Assembly: GCA_947600015.1 (NCBI GenBank)
Contig: CANQFX010000033.1
Location: 1-13,349 of the forward strand
From: an uncultured Bacilli bacterium
GTDB lineage: Bacteria > Bacillota_I > Bacilli_A > RF39 > UBA660
Direction of reading: 5' to 3'
DNA: 13,349 nt
The position numbers and the translations under genes are program-made. The notes under the pieces are model-generated. The model ran no database searches, was not told the DNA's origin, and saw only the letters and a program-made list of their open reading frames with translations. This document shows positions 7,458-13,349 of this stretch, piece by piece; positions within the stretch are counted from its first letter, which is position 1; each line of letters starts with the position of its first letter.

Positions 7458-8546
7458 TTATTTCTTGCTCCTTTTATTACTGAAAAACATTGTTGGCAAA
7501 TATCCATCATGAACAGATAAGCGTTTTTCCTTAGAAAAATGATAATTATACTGAACGAATTGATCATTATTTTCAAAAGGACAATAAGGATCTCTATGAG
7601 ATAAACTTCCATACCATAATATTCTTCGATCGTAAACGCCACCCTTGCATTTTTCTTTTATTGTACAATTCAAACAAGCCAAAGGAATCTTTGCATTTAC
7701 AAATTCCCCAAAAGAAATATTTTTTAATACATAATCCTGATATATATTATATTTATTTTTATATTGTTCAGTAATTAAATAGGTAGAAGGACAAATACTC
7801 CCATCAGGCAAGATTCTAATACTATCTACCCCTGTATTTTCAATAATATGAGAATTTTTGGAATAAATATTTCCTAATAAAATATCATTCAATGCCACAA
7901 TTTCATATTTTTCATATATATATTTTAAACTATCATTTAAAATTTTATAATCTAAGATAAAGCGATGATTAGTTTCACTTGATTCACTAACAGGTCTATA
8001 AATATTCATCCGCAAAAGACAATTATATTTTTTTGCTAAAAGGAAAAGACCATCAATATTATCAACGGTTAATGTTTCATTAAAACCAACAAATACAATA
8101 GTAGTCGGTTTTTTATCTTTGTATAACATCTCCAATGCATTTAAAGCACAATCATAGGCCTGTTCCTGCCCTCTAAAACTATTATGTTTTTTTCTATCAA
8201 AGAAATCCAACGAAATATCTACTTCATCGATACAACGTTTATAAATCTCATAATTTTCCGGTTTTTTTGAAACAGCTTCATAGATATATCCATTGGAAGT
8301 AAGTGCCTGCTTAATTTTAGGATATTTCGTCCTAACATAATTAATGAATGTAAAAAAATCTCTGTTTAAAGCATTTTCTCCAGTTCCATAATTAATAGAA
8401 TCTATATAAGAGTAATTCTGATCAATGAACTTTTTCCAATCTTCTATGGTTGCCTCTTTACTTTTTTTTCTAGTATCCTTACTATAACAAAATTGACAAT
8501 TCATATTACAGGTATTAGTAAGGCCCCATCCAATATTAAATTTCAT
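7458..8546 (-). CDS. Radical SAM enzyme with C-terminal SPASM-like cluster domain
   Basis: 362 residues. The SAM-binding cluster motif is NTCNMNCQFCYS with Cys13, Cys17 and Cys20. The C-terminal part has the SPASM pattern: ILPDGSICPSTY (Cys252), CLNCTIKEKCKGG (Cys291, Cys294, Cys300) and YCPF (Cys322), which would hold auxiliary Fe-S. Many SPASM enzymes modify ribosomal peptides or proteins (anaerobic sulfatase maturases, sactipeptide synthases), others act on small molecules. No obvious peptide-recognition (RRE) domain or precursor gene is visible, so the target is unknown. GGAGG stands 4 nt before ATG 8546. It is the first gene of the cluster, behind a probable promoter and a dyad, downstream of a LysR gene in the same direction. 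The MTAP-like gene follows after 1 nt. Confidence 0.85.
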   Translation of the reverse strand: MKFNIGWGLTNTCNMNCQFCYSKDTRKKSKEATIEDWKKFIDQNYSYIDSINYGTGENALNRDFFTFINYVRTKYPKIKQALTSNGYIYEAVSKKPENYEIYKRCIDEVDISLDFFDRKKHNSFRGQEQAYDCALNALEMLYKDKKPTTIVFVGFNETLTVDNIDGLFLLAKKYNCLLRMNIYRPVSESSETNHRFILDYKILNDSLKYIYEKYEIVALNDILLGNIYSKNSHIIENTGVDSIRILPDGSICPSTYLITEQYKNKYNIYQDYVLKNISFGEFVNAKIPLACLNCTIKEKCKGGVYDRRILWYGSLSHRDPYCPFENNDQFVQYNYHFSKEKRLSVHDGYLPTMFFSNKRSKK

Positions 8547-8570
8547 ATTTCCTCCATAAAAAAAGTATAT

Positions 8571-8607
8571 ATTATAAAATAAAGACTTACAATGATATAC
8601 TCTTTAT
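8571..8607 (-). promoter_or_regulatory. Putative promoter and LysR-type dyad before the radical SAM cluster
   Basis: On the minus strand there is a TATAAT (8571-8576) 25 nt before the start codon, without a good -35 hexamer. Immediately upstream is a perfect inverted repeat ATAAAGA (8601-8607 in transcript sense) and TCTTTAT (8579-8585) with a 15-nt spacer. A weak -35 next to a dyad suits an activator-dependent promoter, and the LysR gene just upstream is the obvious candidate. The sequence is very AT-rich, so chance repeats are likely and the call is tentative. Confidence 0.35.
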
Positions 8608-8625
8608 AAATGGTATAAAATTTTT

Positions 8626-9519
8626 TTATAACTTATTTTCCAAAATAAAATTAATCATTTTTTTTGCTGTTACAGTTAAATGCTTTTGTTTGTAAATAAG
8701 AAAGACATCAAATATTGGCAAGTTTATATTTAAATCTATTTTCCTTAAACTAGGATAAATATTAATTGTCTTCTCAAACAACAACCCAACACCCATATCA
8801 TTTTCTAACATCATCGCAATCATTTCACTTGTAGTTATTTCAAAATCAAAATCAAACCTTAAATTATTTTTTTTTAAAACTTTGCTAAACTCCTTCATAG
8901 TTCCTGAAGTAGTGGAAGGAACTATGATAGGAAAGTTATTTAAATCTACAACATCTATCTTCTTATTCAACAACTCTGTTCTATTTTTATGGCAAGCAAA
9001 ATAACACTTTTCTTCTGAAATTTTGAAAATCTCTAAATGATTCATACTAACATCAAATGGTGAAGAATCAATAATAAAATCTAATTCATTATTATTTAGT
9101 AAATGTACTAAATCTTTCGTTGGTTTATTAATTACTTTTATTCTAATTTTAGGATATTTTTCATTAAACTTTTTTAAAATATTTGTTAACATAAACACAC
9201 CAATATGTGCTGGAATACCAATGGTTACCTTTCCTTGTTTTAGTTCTAAAATATTACATATCTGCTTTGTTCCATTGCTAATTGTCATAATAGCAGTTTC
9301 AATATAAGGTAATAGTTTTTCTGCCTCTGATGTTAAAACTAAGCCATATCCATTTCTTTCAAATAATTTTATTTCTAAAACCGTTTCTAACTTTTTTATA
9401 CTATAGCTAATACTTGGTTGTGTAATTCCTAATAAATCTGCCGCCTTAGAAAAACTTCCTGCTTGATATACAATATAAAAAATACGAAATAAATCTAAAT
9501 CCAATTTCTCTATTTCCAT
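8626..9519 (-). CDS. LysR-type transcriptional regulator
   Basis: 297 residues, the normal LysR length. The N-terminal winged helix-turn-helix (about 5-65) reads LFRIFYIVYQAGSFSKAADL then GITQPSISYSIKKLE and LFERNGYG, a textbook LysR DNA-binding domain. The rest is a substrate-binding-like effector domain starting at QGKVTIGIPAHIG and ending around residue 295. The inducer cannot be told. The ATG at 9519 has GGAGT 8 nt upstream. It lies 13 bp after the Nudix gene, likely co-transcribed with it, and 79 bp before the radical SAM cluster in the same direction. LysR proteins usually control adjacent genes, so both its own operon and the downstream cluster are plausible targets; this is inference. 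Confidence 0.9.
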   Translation of the reverse strand: MEIEKLDLDLFRIFYIVYQAGSFSKAADLLGITQPSISYSIKKLETVLEIKLFERNGYGLVLTSEAEKLLPYIETAIMTISNGTKQICNILELKQGKVTIGIPAHIGVFMLTNILKKFNEKYPKIRIKVINKPTKDLVHLLNNNELDFIIDSSPFDVSMNHLEIFKISEEKCYFACHKNRTELLNKKIDVVDLNNFPIIVPSTTSGTMKEFSKVLKKNNLRFDFDFEITTSEMIAMMLENDMGVGLLFEKTINIYPSLRKIDLNINLPIFDVFLIYKQKHLTVTAKKMINFILENKL

Positions 9520-9532
9520 AATTTTACTCCTA

Positions 9533-10024
9533 TCAATCTAACGTGTTATAAATAAGATGTCCAAATTCTAACTCTTCTTTTTGTAAATAAGGCACTAAAA
9601 CTTCTGGCTTTACCATATTTGGATCAATAGCATCTAAATCAATCCAATAAAAATTTAATTTAATATGATACCCTTTATCATTTTCAATTCGCATAAAATC
9701 TTCGGTCTGTATATTAGAATCCACAAATTCTAATAAATAATAAAATGAAATTTCATGCATCTTTCTACCATATTTATTGATAAAATAATTTTCAAGTACC
9801 CCCAAATATTTTTTTACTTTTACTTCACTTCCCGTTTCTTCTCTCAATTCTCTTTGTACTGCTTCTTCTGTTGTTTCACCAAGTTCTACATAACCCCCTG
9901 GTAAACAATAAAAACCACTATCATCCATATCTACTACTAAAATCTTCCCATTCTTAATTACAATTCCAGAAACGCGAAATTTAAAATTGAAATCATCTGT
10001 CTTTACTTTAATATCTTGTCCCAT
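9533..10024 (-). CDS. Nudix hydrolase
   Basis: 163 residues with a complete Nudix box (GX5EX7REUXEEXGU) at 44-66: Gly44, Glu50, Arg58, Glu59, Glu62, Glu63 and Gly65 are all present in GGYVELGETTEEAVQRELRE and the residues after it. The catalytic glutamates are intact. Family members hydrolyse a nucleoside diphosphate linked to another moiety; the substrate here is not predictable, but LPGGYVELGE resembles the ADP-ribose and general NTP clean-up types. Start ATG 10024 is chosen because GGAAAGGG (10033-10040) lies 8 nt upstream; a GTG at 10033 would overlap that site. First gene of a Nudix-LysR operon. A link to nucleotide metabolism in the downstream cluster is possible but unproven. Confidence 0.9.
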   Translation of the reverse strand: MGQDIKVKTDDFNFKFRVSGIVIKNGKILVVDMDDSGFYCLPGGYVELGETTEEAVQRELREETGSEVKVKKYLGVLENYFINKYGRKMHEISFYYLLEFVDSNIQTEDFMRIENDKGYHIKLNFYWIDLDAIDPNMVKPEVLVPYLQKEELEFGHLIYNTLD

Positions 10025-10032
10025 AAAACACA

Positions 10033-10040
10033 CCCTTTCC
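10033..10040 (-). promoter_or_regulatory. Shine-Dalgarno deciding the Nudix start
   Basis: GGAAAGGG on the minus strand, 8 nt before ATG 10024. The upstream in-frame GTG (10031-10033) overlaps it and so is unlikely to be used. Confidence 0.65.
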
Positions 10041-10050
10041 TTTTTCCTAT

Positions 10051-10056
10051 ATCATA
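10051..10056 (-). promoter_or_regulatory. Possible -10 of the Nudix-LysR operon
   Basis: TATGAT on the minus strand, directly after the T-rich tail of the preceding terminator. No good -35 is visible at 16-18 nt upstream, where the sequence is a poly-T tract. Weak prediction. Confidence 0.3.
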
Positions 10057-10058
10057 CC

Positions 10059-10089
10059 AAAAAAAGAAAAAAAGGAAAAGAATTCCTTT
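10059..10089 (-). terminator. Rho-independent terminator after the 3D-domain gene
   Basis: On the minus strand AAAGGAA (10083-10089) pairs with TTCCTTT (10071-10077) around a 5-nt loop, followed by a long T tract interrupted by one C (10059-10070). The stem starts inside the stop codon of the 3D-domain gene. The stem is short and AT-rich, but the T tract is strong. Confidence 0.6.
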
Positions 10090-10786
10090 AATATCCATAT
10101 CGTAATATTTCAAATGTCGCGTGATAAGAAACTTCGTCTTTTGCAGCCATGGCTTCAGAAGAATATAGCAAATCAAAAAGGAACGCTTTTCCAATTCCAA
10201 TCGAACCACCACGGTCTAAAATAATTCCTAAAAAAGTGCCAATATTAGAATTTTTTACACGTACAATGGTACCAAAAGCATATTTAGAATCTCCTGCTAA
10301 AATTCTTACTGTTCCATAAGTAGAATCTGGATAATAAATATTTCCATTGCCAACATAACGACCACTCGCAAGATAACCACTGCATCCAATACAGTCTGGC
10401 CCATATCCACTCATTTTACCATTGAGTGATTCCAATACTTCTTCTTTTTTTTCTTCTTTTGGAACCTCTTCTATTGTTTTGTTTTCTTCTTCTACACATT
10501 CTTCCGTTTTTTCTTCTATGCTTGTTGCTATTTCTTCTTTTACCGCAAGAACTTCCTTTGTATCTTCTTTTTCTTTTGTTTCTTTTTCTTCTAATTCTAC
10601 CAATTTTTCATGAATCTCTTCTACATTTTGCTTTTCTAAGGTACGAATGGACCCACTTTTTAACTGTTTCACTAATATATTTTTCTGAATTGTTTTTGGT
10701 ACTTGCTTTTTTACTGGTGTCATAATAAATACAATGGGAATAAAAAGAACAAGTAACCCATTTACAATATAAACTACATATTTCAT
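10088..10786 (-). CDS. Membrane-anchored or exported 3D-domain (peptidoglycan-associated) protein
   Basis: 232 residues in three parts. Residues 3-22 are a hydrophobic segment acting as signal or N-terminal anchor. Residues about 56-120 are very rich in Glu and Lys, a probable helical spacer through the wall zone. Residues 122-232 match the 3D (Asp-Asp-Asp) double-psi barrel: STYGTVRILAGD (Asp166), IILDRGG (Asp191) and FLFDLL (Asp205), the three aspartates that name the fold. Domains of this type occur in lytic transglycosylase-like, Rpf/YabE/YuiC-type cell wall proteins. GPDCIGCSGY holds Cys132 and Cys135, a CxxC pair seen in a Firmicute subgroup and perhaps a disulfide. AAGGAG is 6 nt before ATG 10786. 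It has its own promoter and terminator, so it is probably monocistronic. Confidence 0.85.
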   Translation of the reverse strand: MKYVVYIVNGLLVLFIPIVFIMTPVKKQVPKTIQKNILVKQLKSGSIRTLEKQNVEEIHEKLVELEEKETKEKEDTKEVLAVKEEIATSIEEKTEECVEEENKTIEEVPKEEKKEEVLESLNGKMSGYGPDCIGCSGYLASGRYVGNGNIYYPDSTYGTVRILAGDSKYAFGTIVRVKNSNIGTFLGIILDRGGSIGIGKAFLFDLLYSSEAMAAKDEVSYHATFEILRYGY

Positions 10787-10789
10787 AAA

Positions 10790-10832
10790 AAACTCCTTGT
10801 AAATATAAGTGTACCATATTTACAAAGAGTTT
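10790..10832 (-). other. Long hairpin overlapping promoter and ribosome binding site of the 3D gene
   Basis: Two 17-nt arms (10816-10832 and 10790-10806) pair fully in the transcript apart from one G-U wobble, with a 9-nt loop. The downstream arm contains AAGGAG of the 3D gene (10793-10798) and runs into TTTTTT just before the ATG. The predicted -10 lies in the loop. It may be the terminator of the upstream membrane protein gene, an operator, or an RBS-sequestering structure on read-through RNA. Confidence 0.7.
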
Positions 10833-10836
10833 ACAA
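10808..10836 (-). promoter_or_regulatory. Predicted promoter of the 3D-domain gene
   Basis: TTGTAA (10831-10836) and TACACT (10808-10813) on the minus strand with exactly 17 nt between. The -10 falls in the loop of the hairpin listed separately, so an initiated transcript would lack the upstream arm and keep its ribosome binding site free. Confidence 0.55.
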
Positions 10837-10871
10837 CGTTTTACATAAATTGGAAATTTATTGACGTAAAG

Positions 10872-11693
10872 TTATTTGCTGCGTTCACAAGTGTATCCAG
10901 ATGCCTTCATATTTCTTTCAATCATATCAATATCTTGATCTAACTCAAATTCTGGATAAACTCCTCCTGCTTCTGTATATGCGGCCGTGACTTTTTCCAT
11001 ATTTAATTCACGATAAGAAAATGTCTGACTCTCTCGCACACTGCCAGAGGAAAACTCACAACTAACAGAAACCCCATCTAATTGCTTTGCAGAACTAGAC
11101 AATGTTTCACATTTTGTATTTAACTCAGATAAAGTATCCTCATCTGACATAGCACTGCCTCTCGTTTCTGTTTTATAAACAAGTTTATACAATTTTTTGT
11201 CTGTGAAAGAAAAAGCACTAGAATATTCATAATCAAAATTATCCGTAGAGCGCATTAATTCACAGCGCAAAACACCACTAGTAATCTCTTCCTTGGGATT
11301 TTCTCTTTCACTTTTCAGAACAGATAAATAACTACTAATTTCTGGTAAAAACCAAACCATAGCAATCAATCCAACAAATAATACGATAAGCATAAAGTAG
11401 CGAAATTTTCCTGGAGGCTTATTTTGAATTGTAACTTCCCTCATAGGAGGAGGAGTCTGATTATTTCCACCATTAACTGCCCCATTTGCATTCCCACTAT
11501 GAACTGTAGGTGTCACTGGAGTTGATACCGATTTTTCTACCACTGGTTGTTGTGCCACCGGAGGTACTACTTGCCCCATAACAGGCGTTTGTCCTTGTGT
11601 TGTAGGAGTAGCACTTTGATTTGTAGTAGTAGAAGATTCCGTTAAAAGTTCAATATTTTCTTGATTTTGATTTTCATTTTGACTTGGATTCAT
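10872..11693 (-). CDS. Single-pass membrane protein of unknown function with Thr/Pro/Gln-rich N-terminus
   Basis: 273 residues; I do not recognise the family. Residues 1-95 are low-complexity, rich in Asn, Gln, Thr, Pro and Val. Residues 97-117 (FRYFMLIVLFVGLIAMVWFL) form one transmembrane helix preceded by positive charges, so the N-terminus should be cytoplasmic. Residues 118-273 are outside, with four cysteines (144, 195, 212, 269) that could form two disulfides. The outside part has alternating strands and ends KASGYTCERSK, loosely recalling YehR/DUF1307-like proteins, but this is weak. It is close downstream of rpe (37 bp) and has its own extended -10; AGGAAG lies before ATG 11693. A cell-envelope role is plausible from its neighbours (PASTA kinase, 3D protein) but not shown. 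Confidence 0.75.
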   Translation of the reverse strand: MNPSQNENQNQENIELLTESSTTTNQSATPTTQGQTPVMGQVVPPVAQQPVVEKSVSTPVTPTVHSGNANGAVNGGNNQTPPPMREVTIQNKPPGKFRYFMLIVLFVGLIAMVWFLPEISSYLSVLKSERENPKEEITSGVLRCELMRSTDNFDYEYSSAFSFTDKKLYKLVYKTETRGSAMSDEDTLSELNTKCETLSSSAKQLDGVSVSCEFSSGSVRESQTFSYRELNMEKVTAAYTEAGGVYPEFELDQDIDMIERNMKASGYTCERSK

Positions 11694-11717
11694 ATACCCA
11701 CTTCCTATTCTATTTCC

Positions 11718-11723
11718 ATTATA
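11718..11723 (-). promoter_or_regulatory. Extended -10 of the membrane protein gene
   Basis: TATAAT preceded by TG-T on the minus strand, in the 37-bp gap after rpe. The -35 region would fall in the end of rpe and has no good hexamer, which an extended -10 can tolerate. Confidence 0.45.
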
Positions 11724-11730
11724 ACATAAA

Positions 11731-12360
11731 CTAACCTCTTAAACTAGATATTTTTTCCTGAAAATCGTTAGAAGAAATAATATAGTTTCCTGAAGTCAAA
11801 ATATCAGCATCTTGACACATTTTTGCAGTGCTTTCATTAATTCCTCCATCGACATTAATTACAATAGAAGCATGATATTCTTTGAAAAGCCCTTTTAATT
11901 CTTTGATTCTATCTGCTGTTTCTTCAATAAATTCTTGACCACCCTTTCCTGGCTCTACACCCATCACTAATACCATATCAAGATAAGGAAGATAAGGAAT
12001 CAGATCGGAAACAGGAGTATTTGGAGAAATGGCCAGTCCCGCTTTAATGGAATATTCACGAATAAAACGAAGCGCTCTTTCCGTATCACAATCTGCTTCT
12101 ACATGAAAAGAAAGATATTCCGTATTTAACTCCGCATATAAAGGTATATACTTCATAGGATTTTCTACCATTAAATGAACATCTAATCGCTTTGAAGTAT
12201 ATTTATAAATGGTTTTCATCTCCCGATAAGGCATAGTTTTATTCTTAACAAATTTCCCATCCATAATATCTACATGAATATAATCTACATCGGTATCATT
12301 TAATTTTTTTAAATCATACGCTGGATTTTTACTAGTTAAAAAAGATGCACTAATTTTCAT
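11731..12360 (-). CDS. rpe: Ribulose-phosphate 3-epimerase
   Basis: 209 residues from ATG 12360, slightly short of the usual 215-220. The TIM barrel shows HVDIMDG (29-35) with His29 and catalytic Asp31, VHLMVENP (61-68) with His62, the phosphate-binding MGVEPGKGGQ (133-142; the family usually has NPGFGGQ), and INVDGGIN (168-175) with catalytic Asp171. It interconverts ribulose 5-phosphate and xylulose 5-phosphate in the pentose phosphate pathway. GGGGAGGG lies 5 nt upstream of ATG 12360; a TTG at 12375 that would add five residues overlaps that site and is rejected. It overlaps the end of rsgA by 11 nt, the standard Firmicute prkC-rsgA-rpe order. The substitutions in the phosphate loop are mild; function is expected to be normal, though an allulose-type epimerase is an alternative. 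Confidence 0.92.
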   Translation of the reverse strand: MKISASFLTSKNPAYDLKKLNDTDVDYIHVDIMDGKFVKNKTMPYREMKTIYKYTSKRLDVHLMVENPMKYIPLYAELNTEYLSFHVEADCDTERALRFIREYSIKAGLAISPNTPVSDLIPYLPYLDMVLVMGVEPGKGGQEFIEETADRIKELKGLFKEYHASIVINVDGGINESTAKMCQDADILTSGNYIISSNDFQEKISSLRG

Positions 12361-13189
12361 TTTTTCCCTCCCCAATAAAATTTAAATAATTCTCATATCG
12401 ACTTTTCATAATATGATTCGCAAAAACAGCTTCCTTTACTCCACATTTTTCCTCTTTTGTATGAGAACAATCATGGAAAGGACAAGGAAAATTTTTGAAT
12501 TCAACAAATGCATCTTTAATTTCTTCTTTTGAATAAGAATAAAAATCTAAGGCTGAAAAGCCAGGTGTATCCATCACTTTTCCTCCAAAGCCCTCTAATA
12601 ATTCCACTGCTCTAGTTGTATGTTTTCCTCTCCCTAAAGTCAAAGAAACCTCTCCCGTTTTTAAATTCCATTCTGGATTCAGCCGATTTAAAAGTGTACT
12701 TTTCCCAGCACCAGTTTGTCCCGTAAATACACTTGTTTTTCCTTGAATAAATTGCTTTATCTTAACAATATCTTGATTAGAAACCACTTCATACCCAAGC
12801 GAACGATAATACATCAATTGTTCTTTGATTGAGGCAACTTTCTCTTTTGAAGTGATATCTTCTTTCGTAATACAAATAATAGGTTTTACTTTATGCAATT
12901 CCATTAATACTAAAAATTTATCAAGTAAATGAAAAGAAAAATCAGGATGTACTAAACTCATAATTAAAAATGCCTGATCAATATTACTGACTTTGGGCCG
13001 ATAAAATTCATTTTTCCGAGGTAAAATTTTTTCTATTAATTTTTTCTCCTTATGGAAAAGAACATAATCCCCTACCAATGGGGTAATATGTTCCTTTCGA
13101 AAAATTCCTCGACATTTACAAGGATAGACATATCCATCACAACTTACAAAATAAAGATCACTAATATTTTTGACGATTTGTCCTTGCAT
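12350..13189 (-). CDS. rsgA: Ribosome small subunit-dependent GTPase RsgA
   Basis: 279 residues from ATG 13189. An N-terminal OB-fold (1-65) precedes a circularly permuted GTPase with motif order G4-G1-G2-G3: TKED (108-111), GQTGAGKST (157-165), GRGKHTTR (186-193), DTPG (207-210). The C-terminal zinc site has Cys236, Cys241, His243 and Cys249. By family it acts in late maturation of the 30S subunit. The open frame reaches 13303 with a 38-residue extension, but that part overlaps the upstream kinase gene and is basic out-of-frame sequence, while AAGGAG (13195-13200) sits 5 nt before ATG 13189. The G4 motif has Thr instead of Asn, a small deviation from NKxD. Confidence 0.95.
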   Translation of the reverse strand: MQGQIVKNISDLYFVSCDGYVYPCKCRGIFRKEHITPLVGDYVLFHKEKKLIEKILPRKNEFYRPKVSNIDQAFLIMSLVHPDFSFHLLDKFLVLMELHKVKPIICITKEDITSKEKVASIKEQLMYYRSLGYEVVSNQDIVKIKQFIQGKTSVFTGQTGAGKSTLLNRLNPEWNLKTGEVSLTLGRGKHTTRAVELLEGFGGKVMDTPGFSALDFYSYSKEEIKDAFVEFKNFPCPFHDCSHTKEEKCGVKEAVFANHIMKSRYENYLNFIGEGKNEN

Positions 13190-13194
13190 ATTTT

Positions 13195-13200
13195 CTCCTT
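13195..13200 (-). promoter_or_regulatory. Shine-Dalgarno deciding the rsgA start
   Basis: AAGGAG on the minus strand, 5 nt before ATG 13189. It argues against the 38-codon longer frame that begins inside the kinase gene. Confidence 0.85.
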
Positions 13201-13202
13201 CT

Positions 13203-13349
13203 CTACTCTGGTGTTTCTCCCTCGCCCGCAGAACTATCAGAATCAGAATTCGTATCCTCATCTGGTAATGGAGTTGGTTTTGGTGTCGGTTTTTTTGCCA
13301 CAACTACTTTTAATGTTGTTCCCTTTACAATAGGACTTCCACTAGCGCG
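13203..13349 (-). CDS. prkC: C-terminal tail of a PASTA-domain Ser/Thr protein kinase (PrkC/PknB type), partial
   Basis: 48 residues and a stop codon are visible; the rest is beyond the right edge. The segment GSPIVKGTTLKVVVAKK has the end pattern of a PASTA repeat. It is followed by Pro-Thr-Lys linkers (TPKPTPLP) and an acidic Asp/Ser/Glu tail. By synteny with Firmicutes, where the PASTA kinase gene precedes rsgA and rpe, this is the cell-wall-sensing kinase, whose PASTA repeats bind muropeptides outside the cell. The gene ends 13 bp before rsgA, so they are probably co-transcribed. A penicillin-binding protein with PASTA repeats is an alternative from the tail alone. Confidence 0.75.
   Translation of the reverse strand, partial: RASGSPIVKGTTLKVVVAKKPTPKPTPLPDEDTNSDSDSSAGEGETPE

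Noticed and set aside
7457..7642. N-terminal hydrophobic extension of the MTAP-like protein
   Set aside because: It lies wholly within the radical SAM gene in another frame; the family-like N-terminus starts at 7456.
8613..8629. AT-only hairpin just after the LysR stop
   Set aside because: No GC pairs and no T-run after it; probably chance in AT-rich DNA, not a terminator.
10003..10212. Minus-strand short frames overlapping the 3D and Nudix genes, also 10608-10817
   Set aside because: They run across the terminator or the reading frame of the real genes and have odd, low-complexity composition.
10422..10725. Plus-strand frames rich in Ser or Leu/Phe
   Set aside because: They are the antisense of the Glu/Lys-rich spacer of the 3D-domain gene; the simple composition explains the open frames and there is no ribosome binding site.
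10861..10866. TTGACG on the plus strand as a -35
   Set aside because: No suitable -10 at 16-18 nt and no plus-strand gene follows.
12350..13303. Longer RsgA starting at 13303
   Set aside because: The first 38 residues overlap the end of the PASTA kinase gene and are basic out-of-frame sequence; the AAGGAG before ATG 13189 fits the known RsgA N-terminus.
1..13349. CRISPR arrays, tRNA or rRNA genes, insertion sequences, riboswitches
   Set aside because: No regular repeats, cloverleaf-like or transposase sequence seen by reading; the window is almost fully coding.

Overview
This is a low-GC, AT-rich stretch that reads as Bacillota. Shine-Dalgarno sequences are of the AAGGAG/GGAGG type, stop codons and Trp codons follow the standard bacterial code, and the right end has the prkC-rsgA-rpe order typical of Firmicutes. 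The lineage is probably a gut-type member of Bacilli or Clostridia; the sequence alone does not fix it further. Every supported gene lies on the minus strand, so transcription runs from right to left.

Right end (about 10.1-13.3 kb): housekeeping and envelope genes. They are the C-terminal tail of a PASTA-type Ser/Thr kinase, the ribosome-assembly GTPase RsgA, ribulose-phosphate 3-epimerase, a single-pass membrane protein of unknown function, and an exported 3D-domain (peptidoglycan-type) protein. A 17-bp-arm hairpin sits between the last two. It contains the -10 of the 3D gene in its loop and that gene's ribosome binding site in one arm.

Middle (about 3.6-10.0 kb): a Nudix hydrolase and a LysR-type regulator form a short operon, followed by a compact five-gene operon. 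That operon encodes a SPASM-type radical SAM enzyme, a divergent methylthioadenosine-phosphorylase-like protein, a nucleoside 2-deoxyribosyltransferase-like protein, an HPr-kinase-like P-loop protein, and a cobalamin-binding-domain radical SAM enzyme. The genes overlap or abut except for one 41-bp gap. I do not recognise this combination as a described pathway and see no precursor peptide gene beside it. It is the most interesting part of the window. A reasonable inference is that two 5'-deoxyadenosine-producing enzymes work with two purine-nucleoside N-glycosyl enzymes and a kinase to modify or build an unknown product. The LysR protein may control it through a dyad just upstream.

Left end (1-3.6 kb): a small soluble pyrophosphatase and the RNA-polymerase-associated helicase HelD form an operon with its own extended -10 promoter and a strong hairpin terminator. 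Beyond that is an AMP-forming acyl-CoA ligase with its own promoter, cut by the left edge. There are no tRNAs, rRNAs, insertion sequences or CRISPR arrays. No stretch longer than 300 bases lacks a gene.
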